A stretch of DNA of 64,000 nucleotides, taken from Prosapia bicincta (Eukaryota; Arthropoda; Insecta; Hemiptera; Cercopidae). The stretch spans positions 60,051,155 to 60,115,154 of the forward strand of contig JBAIZL010000005.1 in assembly GCA_036971475.1 (NCBI GenBank). Direction: 5' to 3'. The notes under the pieces are model-generated. The model was not told where the DNA came from. It saw nothing but the letters and a program-made list of their open reading frames with translations, and did not search any database. Numbering within the stretch: position 1 is the first letter of the stretch; every line of letters starts with the position of its first letter. Of the stretch, positions 34,609 to 47,925 are shown one piece after another. The translations under genes and the position numbers were made by a program.

Positions 34609-37164
34609 CGTGAGGTGTAAGTTTATCTCGAAATAAAATCAAACAGAGCGTTCAAAAATCCCTATACAGCGCTCATTACAGTGGTGACCTCTACTTACAT
34701 TATTCTATGAGGACCAAATAACAGGGACGGCACTGTCAATAAAACGTTATTCATGTTTTCGCGTAACCTACTTCTAAGTTTATTCTGGGGAAACTGGTTT
34801 AGCCTATGGAGTTGAGAGGAAATATGTTGCTATTTTAACGTTACTACGGAAGCACTATATAACGTATCGATCTTACAAGCCAAGCTCAAAATCACTCGTA
34901 CTATCAAACTATGTTGCAAACATATCCGGTTTAGAATATATTCTTTTACTTTTTCGTTGCGCCTTTCTTGTTTGGTGTATTGTTTTTATCTTACCAATCT
35001 TTATAAAGAAGCCCGAACATTTTTTTTTAATCCTCGGAACATTCATTCTTAACTCTCTAAAGGTCTTACCTTCTCTAGATTCTTGGTTTCTCTTTTGTTT
35101 TACTCTTTACAGTTTTGAATAAGTTTCTGCGTTGTTCAGTTTTATTGTTGTTGGATTCATTTATCTACCATTTGAATAATTTGAAATAGCTTTAAAATAG
35201 TTTTCAAAATTCATCTGCAGATGTCTATAGCATTATTCAGAACTTACCTTAATATGAAAACAAAAAACCTTAAAACCATTCCAACTAATTCTCAAGTAGT
35301 CTTGCAATTTTCTTTCTTCAACCCTTGATTAAATAATTTAATCAGTCTCTATTTTAACGGGGGTATAGTGTTTTGATATAAAGTAGAAATGAAATTAAAA
35401 ATGTTTCTCATAACGTGGCTTCTCACCGTGTAAGTTAGCCGTCCACTTGAACAAGATTGGGTTCGTATTAAACTCACCCCCTATGAGGGTTGTCTTCCCT
35501 TCTTTTATTGCCTTCCTGCACATTTAACCCTTAGCGATTTATTCTTATGGCAGAAAGTTTTTCCCTCTTATTGGATTCCTGCAGCTTCAAGAAAAGCTCG
35601 TCAACCACCCTCCGTCTCGAAACAGCCCCTTTCCTATGGGAATATACCCTCTCGTCTAGCTAAAATATAAATACAAAATAATCTGAGTGGCGTTGAATGT
35701 GAGAATGGAAAATAGATGTTTGCAATAATTTGAAATTAAGTGCAATATTCTTAATTTTTGTTTATTTTAAAAGATTAACAAAACATAAATTTTGTAATCA
35801 CTAAAACTCGACGTTAATTGCATCGCTAGCAGATTTAATTCTGCTGTTCGTACTGTCCCATGTGTTACACAATTAACTACACCTTTTACTATAATATATA
35901 TGGCATTTAACTACCTTCGTACAAAGAATTTAAACCAAGTTGGGACAGGAAGACACTACTCTGCAAATATCATACATTAGGTTAATAAAGGCATTTATAG
36001 CGTGATTCCGCAGCCACAGGCTTAGTAAGGTTTGGCTGCCTCCCAACATTAGCAAGTGGATAGACGTGTCGAAAATAGTTCGACAAAATATCGTCTATCC
36101 CAACTCGCGACAAATAGTTAAAGCATGCTTTTCATTTGTTTTTCTACTCGTTGATAACAATATTATTTTTTTTTAATATTTTTTTTCTTTATCAAAAATT
36201 TAAATGGTCCTGGTGAAATTCAAAATTTTATTTGCAAATTTTTTTTAATCAAGACTATCATTTTAAAATATAACCATTTTTTTAATTTATAGGACGTGTT
36301 TTTTTATCAAATTATTTCGGATAACCTATAGTAATACGAATTTTATTAAACATTTTGATATAAAAAACTGGGAAATCTAGACGTGTTTTCCATCTTGACA
36401 GTTTTTGAAACGCAAACCTAAAAATTTCGGTTATTTGTATGACGTATTTGTGTTTACAGTGTCTTCATAAACCGCTGCAGAGTTTGTATCAATGAACAGA
36501 TTCTGAGCATCTTTGAGAAACGGCTTTAATATTATTTCGCAACGAGTGTGAGGTTTTGTGAAAAAGGAAAATCGTGTCTGGCTCCAAATACCTTATCGTC
36601 TTTTATATTTGCATGAATTAAATATGCTCATGGTTTTTTGTTTTCTGAAAATAAAAACAAATCAATAAAAGGTAAGGAAAAAACAAATCATAAGAAAAAA
36701 ACATTTCTGTTTTTTTTAATATCTTCCTAAAATTATTGCAATTTCCATTAACCAATTTTGTTTTTTCCCAGATTTATAACGTTTTAATTGCTTGTAACAG
36801 AAACGTTTTTAAATTAAATATATGTTAACGATGTGAAATACGTTTAACATGTAAACATGCAGTAGACAGACCCATGAATCGTTTTGGAACACTGCTCAGC
36901 ACAGTTTTGTATTGTTTAGTTGAACTTCTAGCCATAGTCACTACAATCGCTAGTGTCCATCTCAAGATGTCGTAGAGCAGTGTAATCTTAGTCAAGACCA
37001 GTGGTTCTCCAAAAGGACTCTTAGGAGTCAGTGAGATGCTACTAAAATAAAAATGTTTTTATTTAACACGTACTCGGCGACCGTACTCGAAACTAAGTAC
37101 TTCATGAAAAATAAATATAGGAATCGACTTGCTATGCTGTATGATTTCATAGTAAAAGTGTCAA
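34609..37164. other. AT-rich intergenic sequence, no gene seen
   Basis: Unique, T-rich sequence without a coding frame longer than 60 codons, array or inverted repeat. The region lies between two large tandem arrays. Confidence 0.6.
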
Positions 37165-39245
37165 ATATAGAACCTAGATATAGAACCTAGATATAGAACC
37201 TAGATATAGAACCTAGATATAGAACCTAGATATAGAACCTAGATATAGAACCTAGATATAGAACCTAGATATAGAACCTAGATATAGAACCTAGATATAG
37301 AACCTAGATATAGAACCTAGATATAGAACCTAGATATAGAACCTAGATATAGAACCTAGATATAGAACCTAGATATAGAACCTAGATATAGAACCTAGAT
37401 ATAGAACCTAGATATAGAACCTAGATATAGAACCTAGATATAGAACCTAGATATAGAACCTAGATATAGAACCTAGATATAGAACCTAGATATAGAACCT
37501 AGATATAGAACCTAGATATAGAACCTAGATATAGAACCTAGATATAGAACCTAGATATAGAACCTAGATATAGAACCTAGATATAGAACCTAGATATAGA
37601 ACCTAGATATAGAACCTAGATATAGAACCTAGATATAGAACCTAGATATAGAACCTAGATATAGAACCTAGATATAGAACCTAGATATAGAACCTAGATA
37701 TAGAACCTAGATATAGAACCTAGATATAGAACCTAGATATAGAACCTAGATATAGAACCTAGATATAGAACCTAGATATAGAACCTAGATATAGAACCTA
37801 GATATAGAACCTAGATATAGAACCTAGATATAGAACCTAGATATAGAACCTAGATATAGAACCTAGATATAGAACCTAGATATAGAACCTAGATATAGAA
37901 CCTAGATATAGAACCTAGATATAGAACCTAGATATAGAACCTAGATATAGAACCTAGATATAGAACCTAGATATAGAACCTAGATATAGAACCTAGATAT
38001 AGAACCTAGATATAGAACCTAGATATAGAACCTAGATATAGAACCTAGATATAGAACCTAGATATAGAACCTAGATATAGAACCTAGATATAGAACCTAG
38101 ATATAGAACCTAGATATAGAACCTAGATATAGAACCTAGATATAGAACCTAGATATAGAACCTAGATATAGAACCTAGATATAGAACCTAGATATAGAAC
38201 CTAGATATAGAACCTAGATATAGAACCTAGATATAGAACCTAGATATAGAACCTAGATATAGAACCTAGATATAGAACCTAGATATAGAACCTAGATATA
38301 GAACCTAGATATAGAACCTAGATATAGAACCTAGATATAGAACCTAGATATAGAACCTAGATATAGAACCTAGATATAGAACCTAGATATAGAACCTAGA
38401 TATAGAACCTAGATATAGAACCTAGATATAGAACCTAGATATAGAACCTAGATATAGAACCTAGATATAGAACCTAGATATAGAACCTAGATATAGAACC
38501 TAGATATAGAACCTAGATATAGAACCTAGATATAGAACCTAGATATAGAACCTAGATATAGAACCTAGATATAGAACCTAGATATAGAACCTAGATATAG
38601 AACCTAGATATAGAACCTAGATATAGAACCTAGATATAGAACCTAGATATAGAACCTAGATATAGAACCTAGATATAGAACCTAGATATAGAACCTAGAT
38701 ATAGAACCTAGATATAGAACCTAGATATAGAACCTAGATATAGAACCTAGATATAGAACCTAGATATAGAACCTAGATATAGAACCTAGATATAGAACCT
38801 AGATATAGAACCTAGATATAGAACCTAGATATAGAACCTAGATATAGAACCTAGATATAGAACCTAGATATAGAACCTAGATATAGAACCTAGATATAGA
38901 ACCTAGATATAGAACCTAGATATAGAACCTAGATATAGAACCTAGATATAGAACCTAGATATAGAACCTAGATATAGAACCTAGATATAGAACCTAGATA
39001 TAGAACCTAGATATAGAACCTAGATATAGAACCTAGATATAGAACCTAGATATAGAACCTAGATATAGAACCTAGATATAGAACCTAGATATAGAACCTA
39101 GATATAGAACCTAGATATAGAACCTAGATATAGAACCTAGATATAGAACCTAGATATAGAACCTAGATATAGAACCTAGATATAGAACCTAGATATAGAA
39201 CCTAGATATAGAACCTAGATATAGAACCTAGATATAGAACCTAGA
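37165..39245. repeat. Perfect 13-bp tandem array, about 160 copies
   Basis: Unit 'atatagaacctag'. The line pattern of the sequence repeats every 780 bases (60 x 13), as required for an array without indels, and I saw no substitution in about 2,080 bp. It begins after 'gtgtcaa' and ends at 'ctagaaatcatc'. Confidence 0.98.
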
Positions 39246-39805
39246 AATCATCAACTCAAAGGACAGATTCAACTCATTTCACTTCAATTGTTGCTAGGCT
39301 GTGAGTCAATTTCGAACTAATTGTATTATTATTATTATTCTTGTTACATTTTATTCAATACTTTTTCACTATTTATCGCAATTAAAACCGACTTCTAATA
39401 CTTGTTTTTAATTCATTAACTCCTTGTTATGTGCAAAATATTAATGTAAATAAGTTGAATGAATTTACCTTGGACCTACAGACTGTAACATCTTGATATT
39501 ATTACTTTTTGTATCTTAAATAAAATTAAAACACTTCTTGAATGTTTTTGTAATAAACTTGTGGCATCATCGAATTTAATTTCCAGATGTAAGAACAATT
39601 TCCACTTTAAAGTAAGTGAACAGGCAAACCATAAATTACTTACTAATATAACTTTAACTATTTGGGGTGTAATCTACAATTTAAGTTTCAGAATTTGAGA
39701 GGGTCCTTGTCAATATAGCGACCGCTACTGGAAGTGCTTGAAAAATGTTTGTTGTAATCGATTTTCTGGTGTGAAATAAGTCTAAAGCTAAGGGTACATT
39801 TTCAG
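39246..39805. other. AT-rich intergenic sequence
   Basis: Contains a short (ATT)n run near 39327. No gene or element identified. Confidence 0.5.
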
Positions 39806-39916
39806 CCGAAGATGATAGAATTAAATGGATTTCTAGCAGCACCTCCACTTGTACATGACGTCAAAATCAGTTTGCCAATATATGAGCAGTGGCAGAAGGA
39901 GAATTGGGAAAATCAG
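39806..39916 (+). CDS. Candidate coding exon (unrecognised protein)
   Basis: An acceptor-like 'acattttcag' ends at 39805 and a strong donor-like CAG|GTATGT follows 39916. Between them one frame is open: it contains ATG at 39812 and reads M-I-E-L-N-G-F-L-A-A-P-P-L-V-H-D-V-K and then I-S-L-P-I-Y-E-Q-W-Q-K-E-N-W-E-N-Q up to the donor, with phase 0. The composition (hydrophobic start, then polar/aromatic) looks more like protein than the surrounding AT-rich DNA. I do not recognise the sequence and see no adjoining exon, so this is a hypothesis based on splice signals and composition. Confidence 0.3.
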
Positions 39917-42549
39917 GTATGTATATTTCGTAATTTCAGTTCATTAAAAATGTTATAATACCCAAAATAAATTATACTGATACCATTTCACATTTTTTCT
40001 TATAATAAAAAACCCAATACTTTATTTAAAATATCTTATTATAATTTTATCATAAAGTTTATTTTAATTACTATTTATTCAATCAGTATCAATTGATATA
40101 GATAGGTGCTTAGGTTCCATATGGATGGTCATCTTGGGGCCATCTCTCCTTTGTAATACAAAATATTGCAAAAAAAAATATAGACATAATAATAGGTTAG
40201 TTTAAAAATGTCTATCTCAGCGTATGCGGGTGTGCGCGAGCATGTTAAAGAGTACAAACTTAATGTCAATGCATAGAAACCAATATTATCAGTAGGTATT
40301 TTGTCTTTTAATCTTGAGCTTTCCAATACTCTCAGATGCGATAACTTTCTACCAACAATTTATTATATTTTCGGTTGAAAGTTTTTGTAAAAGTCGTCAA
40401 TGTTTGCTCGGTGGTCCATCTTTACTTTTTCACAGAATAGGTAAATAAAAACAAACAAAGAGTTTACAACTCAGTGTTTAGAAATACTAGCTTGAACAAA
40501 AACATTCTTTTCAGGATCTCTATTGTTAGCTTTTATAGTGAATATAAGCATGCTTTAAATTATTTTTTGGAAAATATCAAAGTATAAACATGTTTTTTTT
40601 GTTTTCTACATTTTCCAAAATGTATTAAGTTTTACGAAAGGACTTTCTTATATATAAGAGTATACGGTCATAAAATACCGTCAAAAGAATCCATTTATGA
40701 GTGAGTAGGCTACCCAGTGGCTCTACAACTTTTATAACCCAGGTGATTGCGCTTCAAAATATCCGAGTCTCAGAAAATCCGAATTCCGGAGGAACCCTAA
40801 CTGTCCCCGCTTACTGGTCGACGAGTCTCAGAATAACCGCGGCATATTCTGACCATTCACTATACTGGAGAAAGTTTACCCAGTGTTTTGTTATATTTAA
40901 CTAGATCAGTTGGATATACGCAACTATCTTTCTTGGTTGGCGGTAACAAATTATATTTGTTAACAGTAACCTAATATATCCGTAAATAATTTACCATTTT
41001 CAATACATTAACTGTAAATAATTAAGTTTGTAAGTGAAATTCGAACCGAGTAAGTTGTGTATTTCAACTGTTTTTTATCGCACTCAGTCATTTTTCCAGT
41101 ATGCGGCGATTCTAACCCAAAACAAACCATACTTGTAGATTAGCCCGCATCTCCTCAATGTTTGAAATAAAGGTTTGCGTACCTTTATTGCGGATAAAAT
41201 AGACCTTTCGGATATTTTGAAACTCATTATAGGGGTCCATTTTCTTTTGGAATATTTTTAAGATTGTTTTGCCTGTTTCGTGCCCGGATATTTTGAGACA
41301 GGGATATTCGGAGACGTCACGGTTGAAGGAACGATTCGTCAAGGACAGCGCTACTACACAGAATTGTCTATAATATGTTGGTAGTAAAGTTTTAAGTAAA
41401 TTTTTTTATAAATTTTCTCTGACTACTGTACTTTAATTAGTGCAAGCACAAAACTCTATATTTTTTTAAACTGTAAAAATAGTCAATAGAGTAATGTTTT
41501 AGGCCTGACCTAGGTCATGGGCCATAAGAATTTATCTTGTTATTAAAAAATCTATTCACTGGGTAAAACATTACGCCAGAATAATATTATCTAGTGTTAC
41601 TCTTAGAAATACTAACAACTTAAAGCAACTGTGGGTAGTTTTTTTTTTAAATAAAATTTAAAATTTTAAATAAATAAAAACCTCTTAGCCACAAATAAAA
41701 CTTTCTATGTAAATCCATTTCGATTGCAAGTACATTTACAGCAAAGCAATCTACTCCAGAAGAAATTATTACAAAAATAAATAGTAATTTTTATAAGGAA
41801 GTTATGTTTACAATAATTTCCTATTTCCTCTGAAGGTGAATGCTTTGCAATGATCCGTGGCGTCCCAGGTAGGTACGACTAGGTTAGCCTAGAATATAGA
41901 GTAGCCTCCATAATACAGGAGAAAATATTCGCTTAATTTCTTAACACTCATCATAACACTCAACGGAACAACACTTTCTGTATAAAGCCGCTGTCAAGCA
42001 AAACACGTCAGGCGAGGACCACCGTCGTGCAAATATCGCTCTTCCATATTTAAAGTGGCTAAAAAGACAACGTACCTTTAAATTTGGCTAAAGTAAGATA
42101 CTGACAACCATTTTTGAAAACTCATGTTGTATTCAACCGAATGTAAACAAATTGTTACTTTTACAATTCCGAAAAATATTATTTGTTTCAACTAATTTTT
42201 TATTAGGTATACAAATAATTTGCCCAATTTTTTATTAAATTACTGAGAATTTTCCAGTCTTATTATTTCATGACGATTTTGACTCCAGGTTCAATCTATG
42301 ACCTCTATCTATGTTAGTAGAGGCCAATCAGATTTTATTGATTTTTTCAATATTTTTTTAATTAGTTACAGTTTTCAAAATTACATCTCAGATTTTCTAA
42401 TGTTTTTGACAAAGAGAGAAATAACAAACATACTGTGCATGAATAAGGTACGCTAATTATACAATACAGAATATTTTCAAGTAATAAATAAATTGTCATC
42501 TTACCTAGAAAGAATTTTCAGTGTCATGTATGCGCGTCTCCACAACCAC
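39917..42549. other. Intergenic sequence, no gene supported
   Basis: AT-rich. Two patches (about 40740-40860 and 41185-41320) share 'cggatattttga' motifs in opposite orientation and may be debris of an inverted-repeat transposon. The short frames across them show no transposase motifs. Confidence 0.45.
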
Positions 42550-43273
42550 CCGGGTGATGACAAATTGGGCCCACGGTCTGTTAGGGTGGTGAAAACGACG
42601 GTTGAATTGGGCCCATGGTCAGCTCGGAGGCAGTGTCGAATTGGGTCCATACTTCTACAATCATGACCTACAAAATGGAATGCTCGCATCCACTTTAGCT
42701 TTAAATACATTCAAACATCTAAAATAGATGTTTGGGTACGGTCACATGGTGGTCAAACATCTATTTTAGACGATTGAAACATCTCCTTTTTATATCAGTT
42801 TAAATATTCGTGTGATAATATTTTATGTTATTTGCGCACAACATGATAAAACCCCCTGGCCACACCATTGCCAGAGGGACATTGGAACGGTTCAGCATGT
42901 CACATGTTCATAGGGTTAACAAAAACGTACACGTAATGGAATGCTCGCTTGACCTGGATAGGTCCTCGCTCCTCTACGTTATTGAGTAGGATTATTCGTA
43001 AGTTTAAATAATAATTAAAAGGTGAAAGTACAGTATTTTTAATGAATTTTATATTTCTTTATGTTTTTGTAAAGTTTTATTGTATTTATTTGCTTCCATT
43101 ATGTTTTAGTGTTTTTAAATTCTATCGTACATTAAAATAAAAACGAATGTCTGATCACTTGACAAAACTGATGTTGCCCGATTGACCAGGGACCCAATTC
43201 AACCCCGCCCTTTGAGGGTTTACGGTAATCCCTCTAGTGATGTTCTGACCGTGGGTCCTGTTCGCCCGTGTCC
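42550..43273 (+). mobile_element. Non-autonomous DNA element with 6-bp target duplication, copy 1
   Basis: The element starts CCGGGTGATGAC and ends CCGTGTCC. It is flanked by AACCAC at 42544-42549 and again at 43274-43279, an exact 6-bp target duplication. Near the ends, AAATTGGGCCCACGGT (42562-42577) and ACCGTGGGTCCTGTTCG (43248-43264) form an imperfect terminal inverted repeat. The motif GAATTGGGCCCA recurs internally. A palindrome, CAAACATCTAAAATAGATGTTTG in two halves, lies near 42713-42735, with an inverted partner near 42754. No transposase is encoded. Copies 2 and 3 are at 56216-56847 and 59537-60246. Confidence 0.75.
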
Positions 43274-44239
43274 AACCACACACTATACAGGTCGGATGCT
43301 TGTACGGAGATCCAACGAAAGAAAGTTGAAATACTGTCTTGCTGCATTGTCTATTAAATCATGTTGTGTTGAATCTTGATTTGTTCACAATAGACCGCAT
43401 TATTTATATCTTCAGTTAAGTAGAGACAAGGTGAATGATTTTATCGGACATTTCTAAACGAAAAAGTTTCAAACCTAGTGCGCGGGTTTTGCGTAGGTTC
43501 TGCGTATGCTTTACAGCATTACGTCAATGCAACTTTCTCTGTTGGAACATATTAGTGATACATTACGTGTACTTACAGTGACGATTCAACAACTACCTTT
43601 ACAAGTGGGCTCTGCTCTAGTAATACAAATTGCAACAGGAATTTTTTCGGCGAGAGGCTACAAGGGTCGTAGCCAATAACTTTGGAGGGGGACTTGAGAC
43701 TCTAAGACAAAACATTCTCAAACATGTTTCAATTCGAAAACAGGATTGGAAATTCTACCCACATGCCCCTTCATACCCGTCACACTTGTACTTTGTTATT
43801 GGGAATATCGTTAACATTTTTAGTACAGTTTCAAAATTTCGAGGTAAAAGCGTTCAATATTAACCCCTGTCCTCACTCTCCTGATGGATACGGCCCTGAG
43901 TTGCAATAGGCGTGACTTTCTGACTTTACACTTGCTTTAACTTGGACTACAGAATAGTTGCATGAGAAATATTAAAGTTTAGTGTTTCTCTTTTGAACGG
44001 AAAGTATTAATTCTTTTACGAGTAGGTATTAATTTTTTTGAAAAAATCACCCACGACTATACAAACGTTCATGAAGTTTTATTCTCGTTTGAATTTGGCG
44101 TCTGAAACGTTTGAATTTAATGAGTAAAAAAATAGTTACTTTTTATTACTAATTGAAAAACCAGCTGTAAGGCACGTCCGTGACAACTCAGGTAGCCGAG
44201 CGATCAGAAGACAGGTAACATCATACAGACTTTAGTCAC
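43274..44239. other. Intergenic sequence, no gene supported
   Basis: Short frames near 43630-43909 show no domain. No array or inverted repeat. Confidence 0.5.
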
Positions 44240-44557
44240 TATATAATGTTAAACCGTAACCGTGCACTTGGTCTTGAGGGATCGCAGTAGAAGAGGCGAT
44301 AAATACTTACCTACGAACGTGATCAAGGACTGTCAAAGCCCTAACTTGCATGATACGGTTGTATACAATTTCGATGCCAAATTAGCTTCGGTATAAAAGA
44401 ACAAACAATCTTGGAATATATGTAGATATATCGGATGCAGAAGCCGTTGATACATAGAACATTCTCAATATGTTACATGTTTTAAGAAGTAGTTGCGCAC
44501 GAGATATCTCTTGCGATCTCTCAAGGCCAAGTGCACGGTTACATGGTCTGTACTATA
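44240..44557. mobile_element. MITE, Tc1/mariner-like, copy A
   Basis: The terminal segments are inverted: 'taaccgtgcacttggtcttg' then 'agggatcgca' on the left, 'tgcgatctctcaaggccaag' then 'tgcacggttacatgg' on the right. The outermost right end, 'catggtctgtactata', matches the terminus of copy B at 47.6 kb. The interior (aaggactgtcaaag..., tatatcggatgcagaagccg, cattctcaatatg) aligns along its length with copy B. No coding capacity. The left outer end is diverged, so the start is approximate. Confidence 0.78.
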
Positions 44558-47500
44558 CTCTCAGACAGCTGAGATACTGACATTGTCTCAGTCTCAGTTA
44601 GGAATGTCACACTCTAGAATATATCACCCTCTATAAAAAATAATCAAAATTATTTACTGGAGAAACATCGGCATCTGTAAAGTAAATTTAATTTTCTAAT
44701 TGGTTAAATAAAATAACTGATTTGGTGTGAAATTCATAGAATTTTAATCTAAGGCGATGATAACCATGTTTGGTTTTTCGCCTGAAAAAAAGAGTTTTTT
44801 CCCAAACGTAAACATTTCTTTTTATAGTGTTTTATAAAATAACACTCATTTATGTAAAAAGAACACTTATATGTAAAAAGAAATAAGTACATATTACGTT
44901 TAGGTTTTCTGAAAACGCATACTACGTTTTGATTTTGTATTTGCGTCATTTAATTGCGAAGGGTTGATTATGTGTTTGCTAGACCAATCTTTAGTTATTA
45001 ATGGTTTAGAAGGTTTTATTTAGGGGTGAGTTCAGCAGAGTTTATTTCTTGCTGCGGTTATAATTTTATAATTAAATACAAAAGACTGCCCCAAAAGAAA
45101 GTTTAGTTTCTAGTTAGACTACTAACTAGTTAGTTAGACTGCTAACTATTATTTTTGGTTTTTAAAAATTACGAAACTTTGTCTCACTGTATTGGTGCAT
45201 AATATTTCTGTATACTAACTGAGCTGCAGCCTTGTATCATGTACAGAGTTTTAAAATTATTAATCTTTGAGTTGATTGTTAATCTGTAGACTATTGAATG
45301 AAAAACCATTTCATTGTTGTAAATGTTATGCGGAAATGGAGCACGACCGAACGTTGAGGTTAAAAATAACAGGAAAATAGTACGAATCGAGTCATATCCG
45401 GCTTGAAATTCATTCAACAAATCGGATTCACATGGAAAGATGCGGTCGCGATGATTAATTCCTATCAGTAAGGTTTCGTAAGTTTTAAAATTAAAACAAA
45501 CAGAGTTATTTAGTTGTTAATGTTAAATGTCAAGAGGTTTTAGTATACAGTCATTTCGATTGTTATAGTTTTACTATGTGCTATTGTGAGGGATTTGTCA
45601 AGGTGTTTTCAGAGAAACACATAGTCCTGCTTGAAGTGGTTTTATAACCGATCAAATTCAATTTTGGCCTAAGGTAATAATTACATTTTTAAAAAAACAA
45701 CAAATACTTACGCAAAATAAACGTGTACCAATAATAACGATATTAAAAAGTAACGCCTTGCAAAAAGTAAAATATAAAATTTATATATTGTAGATATATT
45801 TTCATTTTCTAAAATGTGTTTTTAGATACTAAGAAAGCTGACTCGGTCAATCAAACAAGTTTATTTAATAATTGTTATTAATATTTGTTGATTCCATCTT
45901 CACGTGAGCTTCTAGTTATCACTAAACACTTTTAAATGTTTATAAACTTGCCTATAGTAGCACTTACTTTCATATAGTAACTCAAGTTACGGTTAACATA
46001 TATATAACATATATAATTGTTACAAATGTTATAGGAGTGCACACTGGATCACTCGTAAGCTGTCGCGTGGTTGATTGATAGAAAACCTGTACTAGCCCTA
46101 TTCCAAAACATTAGTTTTTGTAGTGCGTGTTGCATCAAATGTCACCGCTAAGAAATTGCAGGCGTTGCGGTCGTTTAGAAAACTGATATAAGTTATTTTT
46201 TCAAACCTATATGTAAATGAACTGGTTAATATGACAAACTCAAATCAAATAATATTTATAGCTGCCTTTCGGCCTTGTCAAATCTACATAATTGTAATAT
46301 AAATACTACACCTCATATTGTAATGTCTGTGGAACGGTCTTTTACTTCCTCTACCCTTCCTGCCGCCTACGCTCGCCCTTCAAGGTCGCGCACCAGCTTA
46401 CGTGTGACAGCTATAACTATAATATACATACCCGTGAGAAAAATTAAGTTACACGTTATAAAATAATTTTAAAACAAAACTTATTACTATTCAAACAAAA
46501 TACCTTATACGCTCAAAATATTTAACATTTTTTACTTATTGTTAAATTTTCGGGTTTATATCTCTTCTGATGAGTAGACCTATTGGGGTTCATTCCTTTT
46601 CACCCTATCACGTCAATAGCAAAAATTCATTTCAATATACCTTCTTTCCAATCATGTACAGGTACACGATTCGTTATCCTATGAACTTCGCTGAATCCGG
46701 TGGGCAAATAGAAGCACTGGTTGCTGTAATTAATCCCATGTTGCCACACACGGAGAAATGAACGTTCAAATGCCAATTAGATTTCACTTGTGACTTGACA
46801 CGGGGGGGGGGACACGAGAATAAGGCTTACGGGTTTTCCTAAGTTGAAATCTCTTGGATTTATGTTCAAGTCAATGTGTATAAATATTGTTGAACATAAT
46901 TAGGCTGGTAAAGAAAATAGCAATTGTGTAAAAATTGTCGAAAGGCAGTTTAGAGATGTGTCAAAAGAAAACGGTTTTATATCATGCTGCATTAAAACAC
47001 TAAATATGGAGTCAAAATTATAATGAATTAACATAAACTGTGCCTTGCCTAAATTTTACTTAACGGAGAAACACCTTAGATTTTTCAGCTAAATATATAA
47101 GGAAACATTAATGTCTCAGAAAATTTATTTTGTTTCTGTTTGCCTATAGGCAGCCTTGAATGCACTAGGCCTCTATGGCAGAGGATATAGTATTGTTGGG
47201 CCAGTTTAAATGCACTTGAACGGTTGATGTGCAGACCAACCGTTGGTACGAACGGTAGACCAACTGTACTAGCCTAGGTAAAATACATTTTTGCTCCCAA
47301 CAGCTGTGTATTTAAAGGCTACAGATCAATTACAATACTATTTTGTCTAGGAAATGTTATTTAATTCTTACTACATACCCGGATTTTACAAGCCCTATGG
47401 TTCATCAGACAGGCAAAACGCAATGTTTGTGAGATGGGCAGTAGTCTACCTTTGCTCTCATCATTGGGACCGAGCTAGGCTAAACTATTGGTAACTCGAG

Positions 47501-47626
47501 GTACGTGTTGGTAACGATTAGAAATGTGATGCTGTTTTGATAGTAGGATAATAATAGAATGCTGGAGACGTTTGATGGATAAATGGTGTTCGTTAGGAAC
47601 GCAGGAGCAACGTTTTGAGAGCAGAT
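44558..47626. other. AT-rich intergenic sequence, no gene supported
   Basis: Short frames at 44749-44949, 45184-45420, 46275-46466 and 46570-46761 have no recognisable domain. A 10-bp G run lies at about 46802. Nothing else identified. Confidence 0.5.
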
Positions 47627-47925
47627 TATAGTGCGGACCATGTAACCGTGCACTTGGCCTTGAGAGATCGCAGTAGGTGAGACGGAAGGTAGAGAATCAG
47701 TATAAATACTTTCCTACAAACATGATAAGGACTGTCAAAACACTGACTTGCATGAGACGGTCGATATTAGATAAATTAGCTTCGGTATGAAATAACAAAC
47801 ATTCTGAAAATATGTGTAGGTATATCGGATGTAGAAGCTGTTGATGTATCAAACATTCTCAATATGTAAGATGTTTCTAGACGTGGTAGTACACGGAAGG
47901 CCAAGTCCGCGTGGTCCGCACTATA
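47627..47925. mobile_element. MITE, Tc1/mariner-like, copy B
   Basis: It begins TATAGTGCGGACCA and ends TGGTCCGCACTATA, an exact 14-bp inverted terminus. The outer TA on each side fits a TA target duplication. Inside lies the same 'taaccgtgcacttggccttg' subterminal sequence as in copy A, whose right-hand counterpart here is partly mutated. It is about 299 bp and non-coding. The TA target and short length fit Tc1/mariner-derived MITEs. Confidence 0.82.

Noticed and set aside
35440..35500. tRNA-like or SINE-like B-box ('gggttcgtattaaactc')
   Set aside because: No matching A-box, cloverleaf or tail; one motif is insufficient.
40740..41340. Pogo/Tigger-like element suggested by 'cggatattttga' in both orientations
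   Set aside because: Only short motif matches; no terminal inverted repeats, TA duplication or transposase residues could be shown.
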